A DNA stretch of 64,000 nucleotides from NCBI GenBank assembly GCA_025201765.1, contig MU623390.1, forward strand, positions 1 to 64,000, in the 5' to 3' direction. The stretch is from Daldinia sp. FL1419. Lineage: Eukaryota > Ascomycota > Sordariomycetes > Xylariales > Hypoxylaceae. Within the stretch, counting starts at the first letter, position 1. Each line of letters begins with the position of its first letter. The position numbers were made by a program, and so were the translations under genes. A model generated the notes under the pieces. It had not been told where the DNA came from. It was given only the letters and a program-made list of their open reading frames with translations, and made no database searches. Positions 46,830 through 57,474 of the stretch are shown one piece after another.

Positions 46830-48770
46830 ATGTCGCCAACCACTGATATTATCACACTTGAGAATTTTGCATCAAAGATGCCGCGATGGGATCCCAACCT
46901 CTCCAACCACCTCTATGCTTTAGTCGATATGGGAAGGTTTGTCACATCTGCCACATCATTGCCCTGTCATCTTAAGATTATAACCCTTCCCAAGACTTAG
47001 CCCGAGTTGCTTTGTGGCCATATTTACAAAATACTGCCAGCTCTTCTGTTTACTTCTTAGTAACCTTATGATAGCAATGGCATACGTTTCTCCGTCTCGG
47101 ATCTATCGCCCCCGCAAAGCCGTCTTCTAAGATGTCTATATCGCGAGCGCGCTGCTATCTCTTTATTTGATGCTCTTCATGCATCGGCTTCGAGTGGTTC
47201 CTTAACTTTCCACCCTGATGTTATCACCCAAGTATCTAGGACCCTAGCACGGTTCAAATCTATCGCCAACGACTATGGCGTGCCAGCAGAGCATATTTCT
47301 GTGTTCGCTACAGAAGCTATGCGGAAAGCTCAGAATGCAGCTAATATGCTAGATGCTGTCCTAGAGAGTTCAGGACTTGGCGTTCAGATACTGGCCCCAG
47401 AGGTCGAGACTTTATTTGGCTCTACGGGCGCGAGAAGTGGGTTCGACACAGTGAACGGACTATTCCTTGATTTAGGGGGTGGTTCGGTGCAGATGACTTA
47501 CTTAAATTCCTCAATCGACGGCTACGAAATTGCGGCTGCACAAACTGGAAAGAGTTTACCCTTTGGGGCTGCCAAGCTCATAAAGATCCTTGAAGGCGAT
47601 GAGGCGGAGGCCCAAGTCGCTGCAGTAAATACTTTGCAAGAGGGTATGGGAAGTGCCTTTACCCAACTACAACAACAATTTCCATCGTTAAAGGAGACTC
47701 AGGCCAACCAAGATAGCCGCGGGGTTGATATATTCCTGTGCGGCGGTGGGTTTAGGGGTTATGGCAGCCTCCTAATGCACGTTGATCCTATTCAGCCATA
47801 TCCAATCCCCGCGGTCGGGACATACACTGTTAAAGGCTCTTTCTTTAGCCAAACTGGGCATATGCGCAAAGTCAATGCTGAATACAAAGGCAAGATTTAT
47901 GGCATGTCAAAACGACGGCGCCAGCAATTTCCAGCTATCGCAACAGTCGTAGAGGCACTAATCAGCGCCATCCCTCGAATCCATACGGTAACCTTTTGCA
48001 GTGGCGGCAATCGGGAGGGTGCTCTATTTATGAAGCTCCCCAAAACTGTGAGAGAGAAGGATCCCTTACTACTACTCCATCAAGTTGGTAACAAGAACGA
48101 GGCCGAGATATTACAGTCAGTGGTCAATATTGTGCAATCATCTCTACCAAGCAATCTCAATCTCTCTGGTGTTCCGACAGTGTTGACTCTAGGACTTGGA
48201 CCACTCTTTGCTAGTAGTATTTGGACTCGCGTTGGAGAATCAGACAGAGACAACGCGGCATTCGAGTTGCATCGGGCTATTCACCGTGATCCCAGCGCAC
48301 CTGGTTTCAATCATTTGGCGCGAGCAGTCTTGGGTCTAACCCTTTGTCATAGATGGGGGGCCGGTCTCGCTCCCTTTGATCAAATACTTCAAGCCAACCT
48401 GCAAAAACTTGTCAATCAGTCGAATATCGAGGCCAATTTTTGGGCTGAATATATCGGCGCAATTGCCAACCTGCTCGCCGTGCTTTGTCCAGCAAAACCG
48501 GATTCCGCGGATAGACTGACGAAAGTCGTCAAGTAAGTAAACCGCAAGGCCAAATTATTCGCGTACTAATAAGTACATAGATTCGACTCAACGATGAAGC
48601 TTACGAAGAAAAAGGTCAAAATTCAACTAGTTGCTTCATTACCTCCGACTACTTACGACGCTCTGGATATGGAAGAGTTGACTAGCATTTTCAAAAGTAT
48701 TGGAAAGTATCGAGACACCGCAGATACGACCGAGAGGAAGGTCGAGCTTACTATCCAGAAAGGAGCTTGA
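46830..48770 (+). CDS. RTG2: Retrograde regulation protein 2 (Ppx/GppA family)
   Basis: Cytosolic member of the Ppx/GppA phosphatase-like ASKHA fold; in yeast Rtg2 relays mitochondrial dysfunction to Rtg1/Rtg3 and belongs to the SLIK complex. Exons 46830-46936, 47075-48532 and 48581-48770 encode 584 residues, close to yeast Rtg2. The phosphate-1 loop DMGSNGIRFSVSD (33-45) is split by intron 1; FATEAMRKAQNA, LFLDLGGGSVQMTYL (second phosphate loop) and the C-terminal KVKIQLVASLPPTTYDALDM complete the match. Intron 1 is 138 nt, intron 2 is 48 nt with TACTAAT branch. It converges with the next gene. Confidence 0.9.
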
Positions 48771-49431
48771 ATTCCAGTCATTTCGTCTTGAATTTCAACT
48801 ACGAAACTTTGGGCATAGTAAATGTACTTGCTCTAGATACAAGCTACTGGCTATTATAGCTGTCTCAGAGTGCGTACACCACTTTTTAGACACGGTGAGA
48901 ATACGACAGTTATACAAACACAAACGAAACGACGACCCTCGTAGTTTTACTAGGGAATGCCATAACCCCCGCGATGCTGATACCGGCAGCGAGTGTCGTC
49001 GAACAAGTAATATGCCTTTTGAAATGTTTCCTCCCTCTCTCATCGCGAGGCATAATGCAAGCTCAAATGCGGTAGATGGGTATCAGCCCGTCGCTAAACT
49101 CCTTCGCTAAACCATCGATAACCAAGAGGCCAAAAAGGACATGAACTCATACCAAAACTCTGTTTACATACCCCGAACCCAACCAGGTTTAAAAGACATA
49201 GCAAGAAACGAAATTATTCATAAACCTTGTACGACGACGATATATATTTATCGCCTAGCTCGCTTAGGCGCCCGGGCCCCGGCTCTTGTGCCACTTCTAT
49301 GTGCGCCGACCAGCAGGACACAGAACAGACGGTCCAGCGTGGAAGGGTTTGGAAATTCGACACTATCTCGAATAAACCGGTCTACCGCAAATGGTTAGCC
49401 TGTCAAGCGCATCAATTTCAGAGGACCTCTG
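48771..49431. other. Intergenic between convergent RTG2 and Zn2Cys6 genes
   Basis: 0.66 kb separating two 3' ends. A plus-strand frame at 48700-49110 runs out of RTG2 exon 3 in another phase and is not called. Nothing else seen. Confidence 0.5.
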
Positions 49432-51242
49432 TTATAACATACAGAACTCGTCCCTATGGGTTTCCACTTTCTTGAAATCGGCATTTAGTTGCATTTTTGC
49501 TGAGACCAGTATCGGACTTCCCTCTTCGGCTATCGGTTCCGGCTTCTTTTTACCGAAACAGATCTCGCACATCACGACTAGGTTGCTGAAGACGCTGGTG
49601 GTTATGGTTTGGATCTGCAGCCGATCCCCGCAAAAGTCTACTAAACAGTGTAAGCCAGGCCCTCGTGCTCCAAATCGGGGTTGACTTTCTTACCTTCTGA
49701 TTGGTTGAGCGCGTATATCTCTCGATACATCAAAATGAATTCCATCATGCAAGTCCATAGGGGTAAACGATCATGGGGTTTCAAACTGCCGTCAAGGATT
49801 TTCCAGAACGAAGATAGGATATCTGACTCAAGCGTCTTCATTCTGAAAATTATGATTCGCTTCAGTTCTTGGGATATCTGATGAGGAAGCTCCTCGAAGT
49901 TGGCCCCTGGATATTTCTGGCAGAAAAACTTCTTTTGTCGCCAGATTTTGTACAAGCACCTCATGTCATAGACCTTGCGAACAAGGTCATGCTGGCAGCA
50001 TGTCAGTAAGCATACAACATACGAGGGCTAGCGGCATTCATTAAACTAACCTGTGGTAGGAATAAGTGTTCAACTTGGGCATATCTGCTGACTAGAGTGT
50101 CTAGAGCTGATTGAAAGTCGGAGCTTTCCTCTGTGCGCATTTGCCACGAAGCCCATTCAATAAGCACAAGGTCTTCGGGCGTGCCATGCGGGTGTAAAAC
50201 GTATTGAGGAGCAACCTGTCCTGGGTTGGCTTGCCACCTCTGCCATACCTGACTGTTATTGGGGTTGCTCTCGTCCCGCGAGACTGAAATTGCTAGGGGT
50301 TGTTGTGTTGCAAGGCATGGTTTGAAGTATACGTTCCAACGCAATGGGTTACTTCTCTGTGGCGCAGCGTGGGGTGTTCTTTTCGTCTCTGCTAGAGTCA
50401 GCTATTCAAGCTCATACTCAGACTTAGGGTGATGGCGATTGGATTGACATACTCCAGAATATACTAAAGACAAGGTCACTGCTAGGGGAAAGTCGACGGA
50501 AGCACATATGCTCAGCCAATTCGCCGTCCTCATCGGTGCAATACTTGCCGGCGTCGGCTTTGCAGCGCGAGCAAGGGATCTGTTGGTCACACTTCTCATT
50601 GATTAGGAAAGGAGCCAAGATACGACCGTGGCTACTCACTGGGACCTTGCGCGTCTTACACCGGAAACAGGCGCCAATTTTGCGCATCTGGGCAACCTTA
50701 TCTGGATTATCTAGGGGGCGATGTCGCTTGCCACGGCTATGTGGCAATTCACCCGAAGAAGAGCTGTGGTATGACGACGGCGCAGTACCGTTGGAGGAGG
50801 CCGGGGAGAGCGGGCTACTACTACCACCGAGGCCTTGGACGTCGGCCCCACCCGAGCCTAGCGTACCATCTAATTCCATCTGCCATGGGTACTGTTCCAC
50901 GCCGTTGGGTCTGATCTCACGAGCTGGTACTGTGAAGCGATCATCATGTTGCTTGATCTGTTCTACGGCTTCCTTGAAGTGGAAAGAGTCCTCTGTGGAC
51001 CTAGGAGAGGATGCACCGTCTTCCTCCGAGGGACCGGACGTTAGGCCCGGGATAGAAGAGGCGTCTGAGCGGCTCCGCGAGTCGGCATCGGCGGCTGGGG
51101 ATCCTTCATAGAATCGTTTATAATCAAAGTACTGGTCGAATTCATCCGGTGGGGCAGGGACCTTGGGTTGTCTCCTCTTGGAGAGCCCGCCAATAAAGTC
51201 AGGGATCTCCGAGGTGATCTGGGATAGGTCACTGTTGCTCAT
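49432..51242 (-). CDS. Zn(II)2Cys6 regulator, second in window
   Basis: Predicted nuclear transcription factor of 528 residues. Exons 50640-51242, 50453-50591, 50051-50388, 49694-49991 and 49432-49640 join in one frame. The start is MSNSDLSQITSEIPDFIGGL; an acidic/Ser-rich N-terminus of about 180 residues precedes the zinc cluster C192-X2-C195-X6-C202-X5-C208-X2-C211-X7-C219 (GACFRCKTRKVP, then CDQQIPCSRC). Unlike most clusters, which lie at the N-terminus, this one is mid-protein. The remainder (RWNVYFKPCLATQQPLAISV, VRKVYDMRCLYKIWRQKK, DRLQIQTITTSVFSNLVVMC) is helical and of unknown function. The exon 1 junction gives Pro where Lys is usual (RKVPCD); an alternative acceptor 3 nt upstream would give one extra residue and break the X6 spacing. 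Confidence 0.85.
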
Positions 51243-52884
51243 GTTGGCAGTTGCGTGGCTCGTGTAAGTCGCCTGTATATGTAGGTACGTCTCTTTGTCA
51301 GACCGTGCACGAGACAAATCAGCACACGCCAGCGGGTCGCTTCGGTACCTGAAGTGGGGGAAAACGACGATAAGTGATGTTGAGGACCAAAGGGGCACGA
51401 GTGATGAACTGTCATGAATTCCTGCTAAGACATCGTCTCATGTCGAGGCCTTGACGACCCCAAGTCCGCATCTGCGAGTACTCTGAGAGTGCGCATTGCG
51501 CTCGTTAACTCTCATTGGCTATACCCCAGGACCGGGCCACCACAGGGCCACCCCATTGACCTATAGATACCCCTGTCTCTACCGAACTGGGAGTCTTACG
51601 GCTTGCGGAAGATTGTGTCGCACCCAAGGCGCTGGGTCCTAAAATCATGTGACAGCATGCAGCCCATGACGGAATTTCTTCTGGGCTGAAGCACCGATTT
51701 CAGACATCTATTATTGGGGGCCAGCCAATGATAATCGAGTTATATAGAGTTGAGAAATCGCAACTCCGTAGAAAATTTGGGGTTTGGTGTATAGGTTTTA
51801 GTTCTTATATCACTGTAGTTAACTTGGACTTATACAATTCAATACAATAGACTTTCTTAACAATCCTGGTTTATAATTCTTTCCCGACAGAGTACCTGAA
51901 GCTAGCAGATACGGACTTTTTTTTATTTTACTGGGGTCCAATTAAGGGACCGTGCAGACCTTGCTGGGTAACCTGGTCGCTCTGCAGAATTCGCATTGTT
52001 GTTACTTTTTGAGTATTTCTTGTCACACGTACCGAGCATACATAACAGGCACACAGGCACACAGGCATACAGGCCTACGGTGTAGGTGTGTATGTATGCG
52101 TATTGGAGATGGGCTAGGACGGGGCTCCAACGAGCCAAAGTAGGTAGTTACGCTATTTAGGTAGGGTGTGTACTTTTCCTCATTGTGAATGGATGTCCAC
52201 TAGGTTAGATATGTATGGAGGATGCAATGTAATATGTATGGGGATGTAGCAGCGGGTATCGAAATGATGCCAGACCGTTTCCGTAGTGTAGCGTACCAGC
52301 ATTTTCTCGGCTTACCCCTGATCCATGATCCATGATCCCTCCCAATCCAGGTTTCCAGAAGCTCCAGTCCTTCACCGAACTTGGTCGAAGGGTTGCATAA
52401 AAACGCTAGTTATCGAACCTTTTTTTATGTATGGATGTATGGATATCCGTATGGATGTATGTACGTATGTATGTATTTTTCTTTTCGGTCGAGCATTCCA
52501 CCCCCCACGTTTGCCGCTCGATGGAACGATGGGCTGGAGGGGGAAGGTCTGGGTATGGTATATAAAGGCCTTGGGTCCCGGCTAACCGTCCTGCTCGATT
52601 CTTCTTCTTCTTCTTCTTCTTCCCTACACCCCAGACTTCCTCTGCCTGGAGCGCGCTGATATTTCCGAGTGGAAATTTGGCCTGGGGAATGGATTGGACC
52701 CCATGGAACCGTAGTCGCCAGCAAGCCTGGAACGTTGATGTAAGTGAATGTAGGGTCTACGGTAAGTGACGTTCCTCGTCCCTGGTCCCTGTGGGATAGC
52801 ATGGACGACCTGGTAGGTGCCTAGTTCTCGTTATCTGAAGGCATCGTCTTGGGAGCCATATTTTCCTGTTGACCAGTCTGGGAA
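51243..52884. other. Intergenic, upstream of the second regulator
   Basis: 1.6 kb containing the promoter of the Zn2Cys6 gene. Simple repeats are prominent: cacacaggcacacaggcatacagg at about 52050, tatggatgtatggatatccg and tatgtatgtatg at 52427-52470, and (CTT)8 at 52599-52624. Frames here are low-complexity artefacts. Confidence 0.5.
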
Positions 52885-53045
52885 GAGGTCTATTCCGAGG
52901 GGTCCGTTGTATATGGTAGCTCGATCTCCACGCGCACTCCCATCAAGGGCGAGTATGACTCCATCTCGATGCTGGAGGGCTTGAACGGTGATCAATGGCG
53001 GGGAGCTCTGGCATTTCGGACGCGCCGAAGCTGACGGGCACCCCC
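52885..53045 (-). pseudogene. Possible gene remnant
   Basis: The minus strand reads PVSFGASEMPELPAIDHR and then, in the next frame, KPSSIEMESYSPLMGVRVEI and ELPYTTDPSE before a stop near 52890. Both pieces have protein-like composition with a frame change at about 52985 and an upstream stop. It may be a decayed gene end or a short exon; I do not recognise the protein. Confidence 0.25.
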
Positions 53046-54869
53046 TATGGATCCATGATTACCCAGATTTCACACGATGTAAGTGATCCAACCGCGTTGG
53101 AACCGGACAGAGTCGTGAGAGCTAATTCTGAAATAGTTTATGGGTTCGGGGTAACGAGGCTTTGGTTGCATGGGTGTGTCCTATGTGATTCCAGTACGCT
53201 CTGGGTACCTGTGGGGGATGCACACGGCTGGGTGAGATTAAGAAGAAAGGAAAGTCGATGCCGCTTACTTGCAGACCAACAAAGATCTGTGGAACGTGTC
53301 GGGTTAGAAGCTACTTGCACATTAGGTAAAGTGGTGAGAGTGTGCTCATGGTTAGGTATACCTGACTACCTTACTCAATTTCTGCGAGTACCCGATGACA
53401 GGCGGCAGTGCTACTAGAACGGGATCATTCAGCTCTTGCAGCTAATATCGAAGGCAAGCCACCTGGCTGTGCGTCTATCATGACATATCATCGTCCAAGA
53501 ATCGACTCCCTCCATAATGGTCAAGACAGGTAGGTAGCACAATCTACGGTATACTCGCTATATGATGATTATATCTTCGCGAGGAAAAGTCGGATAGACA
53601 TCTAGTGGCCCAGACTAATAGCCAGAAAGCTGTCTGAGGGTCCTTCACACTACTTATCACTATTTGTGGCATATTATTTGATTTGATATATTGACCAAAA
53701 CTCTTCCTGGGTTCCGAGTCATGGCTTCCAGGCCGGTCAAACGCATTGCTGGACCACCGGTGAGGACGCGAGTAGGAACCGGGGAGTACGACTATCCTAA
53801 AAACACCGAGAATTATGAATATGACTACCTAGTTAGTATTATATCGTTTGTATGGCTGGCAACCTCCCATGTTTAGACCACCTTGGGACCTGGGTTGGGG
53901 GCCTAGGGATCCGATATCCCCTCGTTAAGATGCACTTCCTTTGCTGACGTTTTCTTCGTAACTCGAGTCGTGTAAGTAGGTAGGTGTCTGCTTTGAAATC
54001 TATAAAATTACGTAATTAGTATTCCCAAGTCTTGTTGGGAGAAAGAAGAGGGGGGGGTCTCGTTTGTTACAATAAGAGTTCAAATCACTAGGTTACCGTG
54101 GTGCCATCCATGTTTGACTTGTTGAAGATAAAATGACGTAGGCTTTATCAGTAGAACTACTATGTATGTATCAGAACCGAGATGCGACGGCGGGGAGCTT
54201 GTGGCTAGTAAGACATTCCTAATTGGGCAATAAAACCCACAACTCGAGCCACACGTTCGACTTGACCGAATTTTGTGGCTCGCATAGTAAGTCTATGGAG
54301 GGTCCCGGGGATATAGCGGAAAGTCAGAAAGGTAAAAGAAGGGTTGACCTAGCTGCCTACCTAGGTTAATCAACTTTTGTGCACTTGTTCAATCGACCAA
54401 ACAACGTAACAACCACGGTAAAGAAGCGGTAAAAAGGAAAACGCCCAACTTTCTCGGCTCGGTCTCTTGTGGATAGTTAGGCCAACTGAGCTTTTTTTTA
54501 TTGTTGACTTACGGGAATTATCTGCATTCCGTAATTTATTCCGGGCTCCCCCTTTTTTTCTTTTTTTTGTTGCCTTTTTGCCTTTTTGCCTTTTTCCTTT
54601 TTTAAACAAGTCTGGGCTTAACATCCTTAAAGGCTGTTCCATATGTTATGCACTCAAGTTATTAGACAGCAGACTTTTTCTTTGGAAAAAAGATTGCTCA
54701 CTTATCGTTATCCACACAAACGGTTACTCGGACCAGTACTTCCTGTACTTGGACCTCTATCTGAAAGGCTAGTAGTAATACAACGGAACTATCAGACCAA
54801 TCACGTCGTCCCATCAAGCAAGCTGGCGGTCCACTGCAGTAACACGTCTTCGACCCCTCCCCCTCCTTC
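53046..54869. other. Gene-poor interval
   Basis: About 1.8 kb. A minisatellite-like set of cctttttg repeats occurs at 54570-54600 with T-runs. Plus-strand frames at 52995-53417 and 53691-53876 are not supported. The far right is upstream of the pyrophosphatase leader. Confidence 0.45.
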
Positions 54870-55107
54870 TTCTTCTGCCATCTCTGACCACCAAAGCCAC
54901 TTGCCCCTAACCGATTCTAACTTTAACCATCTTGACCCAAATCCACTTAATCAACCTTCTCCTATTTCTTCAACTTTCCAAGTTCCATCTTCTAAGCCGT
55001 CCTTCAAGATTGCGTCCCGTCGTACTACTCAACTTGCCCAACACCTAACGGGCTCTATTTCGTCTACCGTCGATCAAAGCTCGGATAACTCAGACTCTTC
55101 GTCTACA
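54870..55107 (+). promoter_or_regulatory. Pyrimidine-rich leader/promoter of inorganic pyrophosphatase
   Basis: The 240 nt before the pyrophosphatase ATG are strongly C/T-rich (cccctccccctccttcttcttctgcc and further CT stretches), typical of the core promoter and 5' leader of highly expressed genes in filamentous ascomycetes. The frame of the pyrophosphatase stays open through this leader back to an ATG at 54643. Confidence 0.5.
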
Positions 55108-56214
55108 ATGGCTTCTTCTTATGGCGTCCGCAAGGTCGCTGCTCCTAACACCTTGGAGCACCGGGTTTACATCGAGAAGGATGGCGTTCCCGTCTCTCCC
55201 TTCCACGATGTTCCCCTCTACGCCAACGCGGAGCAGACTGTCCTAAACATGATCGTCGAGATTCCCCGATGGACAAATGCTAAGCTCGAGGTATGTAACC
55301 CTCATGCAGGGGTAGCTCTGACGTATTACCCTAGCTTGTTGTTTTCTTTTTCTTTTTCTTTTTACTGACTAAACCTTTGCATATGCTAGATCTCCAAGGA
55401 CGAGCTCCTGAACCCCATCAAGCAGGACATCAAGAAGGGCAAGCTACGATACGTCCGAAACTGCTTCCCTCACAAGGGATACCTATGGAATTACGGTGCT
55501 TTCCCTCAGGTAATACATTCCACGTCATCGTACACGGCTTGCGCGTTTGCTTTGATATACTTACTAACACCGTGTGTACCTTGCATATATAGACCTGGGA
55601 AGACCCTAACTCCATTCACCCGGAAACCAAGGCCAAGGGTGACAACGACCCACTCGACGTCTGCGAGATCGGCGAGCTAGTTGGCTACACTGGTCAGGTC
55701 AAGCAGGTCAAGGTCCTCGGTGTCATGGCCCTACTCGACGAGGAAGAGACCGACTGGAAGGTCATCGTCGTCGACATCAACGACCCCTTAGCTTCCAAGC
55801 TAAACGACGTCGAGGATGTCGAGCGACACCTCCCCGGTCTTCTCCGTGCTACCAACGAGTGGTTCCGTATCTACAAGATCCCCGATGGAAAGCCCGAGAA
55901 CCAGTTCGCCTTCACTGGTGAATGCAAGAACAAGGCGTAAGTGTCACCTCTGTCGTCGGATTACATCCAGTACTAACACAGCATATAGTTACGCCATGGA
56001 TGTCATCCGTGAATGCGCCGAGGCTTGGGAACGATTGATCACCGGCAAGACACAGCCCGGTGGTATCTCCACCACCAACCTGACCGTGTCTCACTCGCCG
56101 AGCCGCGTTGGCCCCGAGCAGCTACCTCCCCTACCACCCAACGAAAACCTAGCACCCGAGAAGATCGACGCCTCAATCGACAAGTGGTTCTTCATCAGCG
56201 GTGCTGCCGCATAA
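55108..56214 (+). CDS. IPP1: Inorganic pyrophosphatase
   Basis: Family I soluble pyrophosphatase that hydrolyses PPi to two phosphates, driving biosynthetic reactions; needs Mg2+. Exons 55108-55290, 55390-55509, 55593-55936 and 55989-56214 encode 290 residues, near the 287 of yeast. Seen in order: GVPVSPFHDVPLYAN, VEIPRWTNAKLE, LRYVRNCFPHKGYLWNYGAFP, the metal-binding signature GDNDPLDVCEIGE, KVLGVMALLDEEETDWKVI and WFRIYKIPDGKPENQFAF. The start at MASSYGVRKV matches the cytosolic enzyme. The frame continues open upstream for 155 codons with Ser/Pro-rich content (see findings). Its 3' end faces mL53. Confidence 0.96.
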
Positions 56215-56587
56215 GCTTGATATTCTTGGGTCCGATAGGGGAAAAGTTTGGCGCACTGATAGGCTTTAAAGTCTTTTTCTCATAAAAAGGAGCTCTGTTT
56301 GGTTTGGCAGCATATCTATTTGACATGCTTCGACCGCATGCGCTGGCTTAGGAAGAATAAATAGTTGTTCGTAAAGTGAGCTTTGGATTTACTGAATCCA
56401 CTCTTCTATTTGTCTCCCCTGGCATATTTACGGTTCTGCAAAGAGTAAATACAATAACATATCCCGTACAATAAGTCTATGTCCATGCCGTTAGAAGTGC
56501 CACGTGCTAGTAATCCGAGTAAAACGCCGGCCAATGCTTAAATTTTTTATTTTTTTTAAGTCTGGATAAATAATATAATTTGGCCCA
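56215..56587. other. Convergent 3' region
   Basis: 0.37 kb between the stop codons of inorganic pyrophosphatase and mL53. Contains a short A/T homopolymer at 56540-56560; nothing else seen. Confidence 0.5.
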
Positions 56588-56956
56588 TTAACCATCCGTT
56601 AGATCTGCCTGCTTCTGCAGAGCTCGTGAATGTCTGTCTACCTCTTCAATGATGCCTTTAATACCCAGCTGCTCGCCATCCAAGGTCATTTCCTTTCCAT
56701 CCTCTAAAATACGTAGTTAGCACGATCCGAATGCTACACAAGCACTTGATACTATCAATAAGAGACTATGCTTACTAAATTTAACCTGTAAGACGGCGGG
56801 CTGAGTGGAAGTTCGTGGCAGGAGAGTAGTATTTATTTGCATGCCGGTTTGTCGCGCATTAGGGGGGAGAGCACTGAGAAATAATCTCGTAGCCCTCGAG
56901 CGCATAGAGAAAGGGTTGAACTTGGTGTTCACCTCGGTGATGAAGCGCGTAATCAT
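56588..56956 (-). CDS. MRPL44: Mitochondrial large-subunit ribosomal protein mL53
   Basis: Small mitochondrial ribosomal protein (mL53, named YmL44/Mrpl44 in yeast). Exons 56776-56956 and 56588-56703 give 98 residues, the normal size. MITRFITEVNTKFNPFSMRS, ATRLFLSALPPNARQ and INTTLLPRTSTQPAVLQVKF run into exon 2, KDGKEMTLDGEQLGIKGIIEEVDRHSR. The intron is 72 nt and splits the Lys codon of FKDGK. The N-terminus is basic and amphipathic without a clear cleavable presequence, as usual for this protein. Confidence 0.9.
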
Positions 56957-57474
56957 TATGCCGGCTGTCTATACTAATACGGGCGGATAAGTACTAACGT
57001 ATAAATTTGTAAGGGAGGTTCAACAAGGACGATAGAGCTTCCGAAGATTTTCTGGAACCAGCAATTCGGAGAATGTGGCTGAGGCTGATACCTAGGTAAC
57101 CTTAGGTAACCTACCAAGGTGGGAATGGCAGGGGAAGATGTAACGGGATTATGGGATGTGGCAGTGTAGAAGTGTGGAAGTGTGGAAGTGTGGAAGTGTG
57201 GAAGTGTGGAAGTGTGGAAGTGTGGAGGTGTGGCCGTGCCTTGGTTACACTAGCCACGCTTAAGCTTTCCAATTCGGCGGGACCTGCAACGTCACTGTTA
57301 ACAATATTCCTTAATAATTTCGTTTCGTATAAGACGTACCTAGGTAGTCATCCTTACCTATTAAAACCTACAAGTCTCACAATTTCACACTTCACCCCCT
57401 TATGAACAGGGCCAAGGGCCACGAACCCACCAAAATCAAGAGCCTCGGCTCGATTCAATCAGCCTGTTAACAGC
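56957..57474. promoter_or_regulatory. Divergent intergenic region with 8-bp minisatellite
   Basis: 0.5 kb shared upstream region of mL53 (-) and SEC20 (+). It holds gaagtgtg repeated about eight times at 57169-57233, and cctaggtaaccttaggtaacc at 57092-57112, a variant of the recurrent motif. Another gtacctaggtag is at 57336. Confidence 0.55.

Noticed and set aside
50536..51111. 191-codon plus-strand frame
   Set aside because: Antisense shadow of the first exon of the second Zn2Cys6 gene.
52425..52802. 125-codon minus-strand frame with poly-Glu
   Set aside because: Created by the (CTT)n microsatellite.
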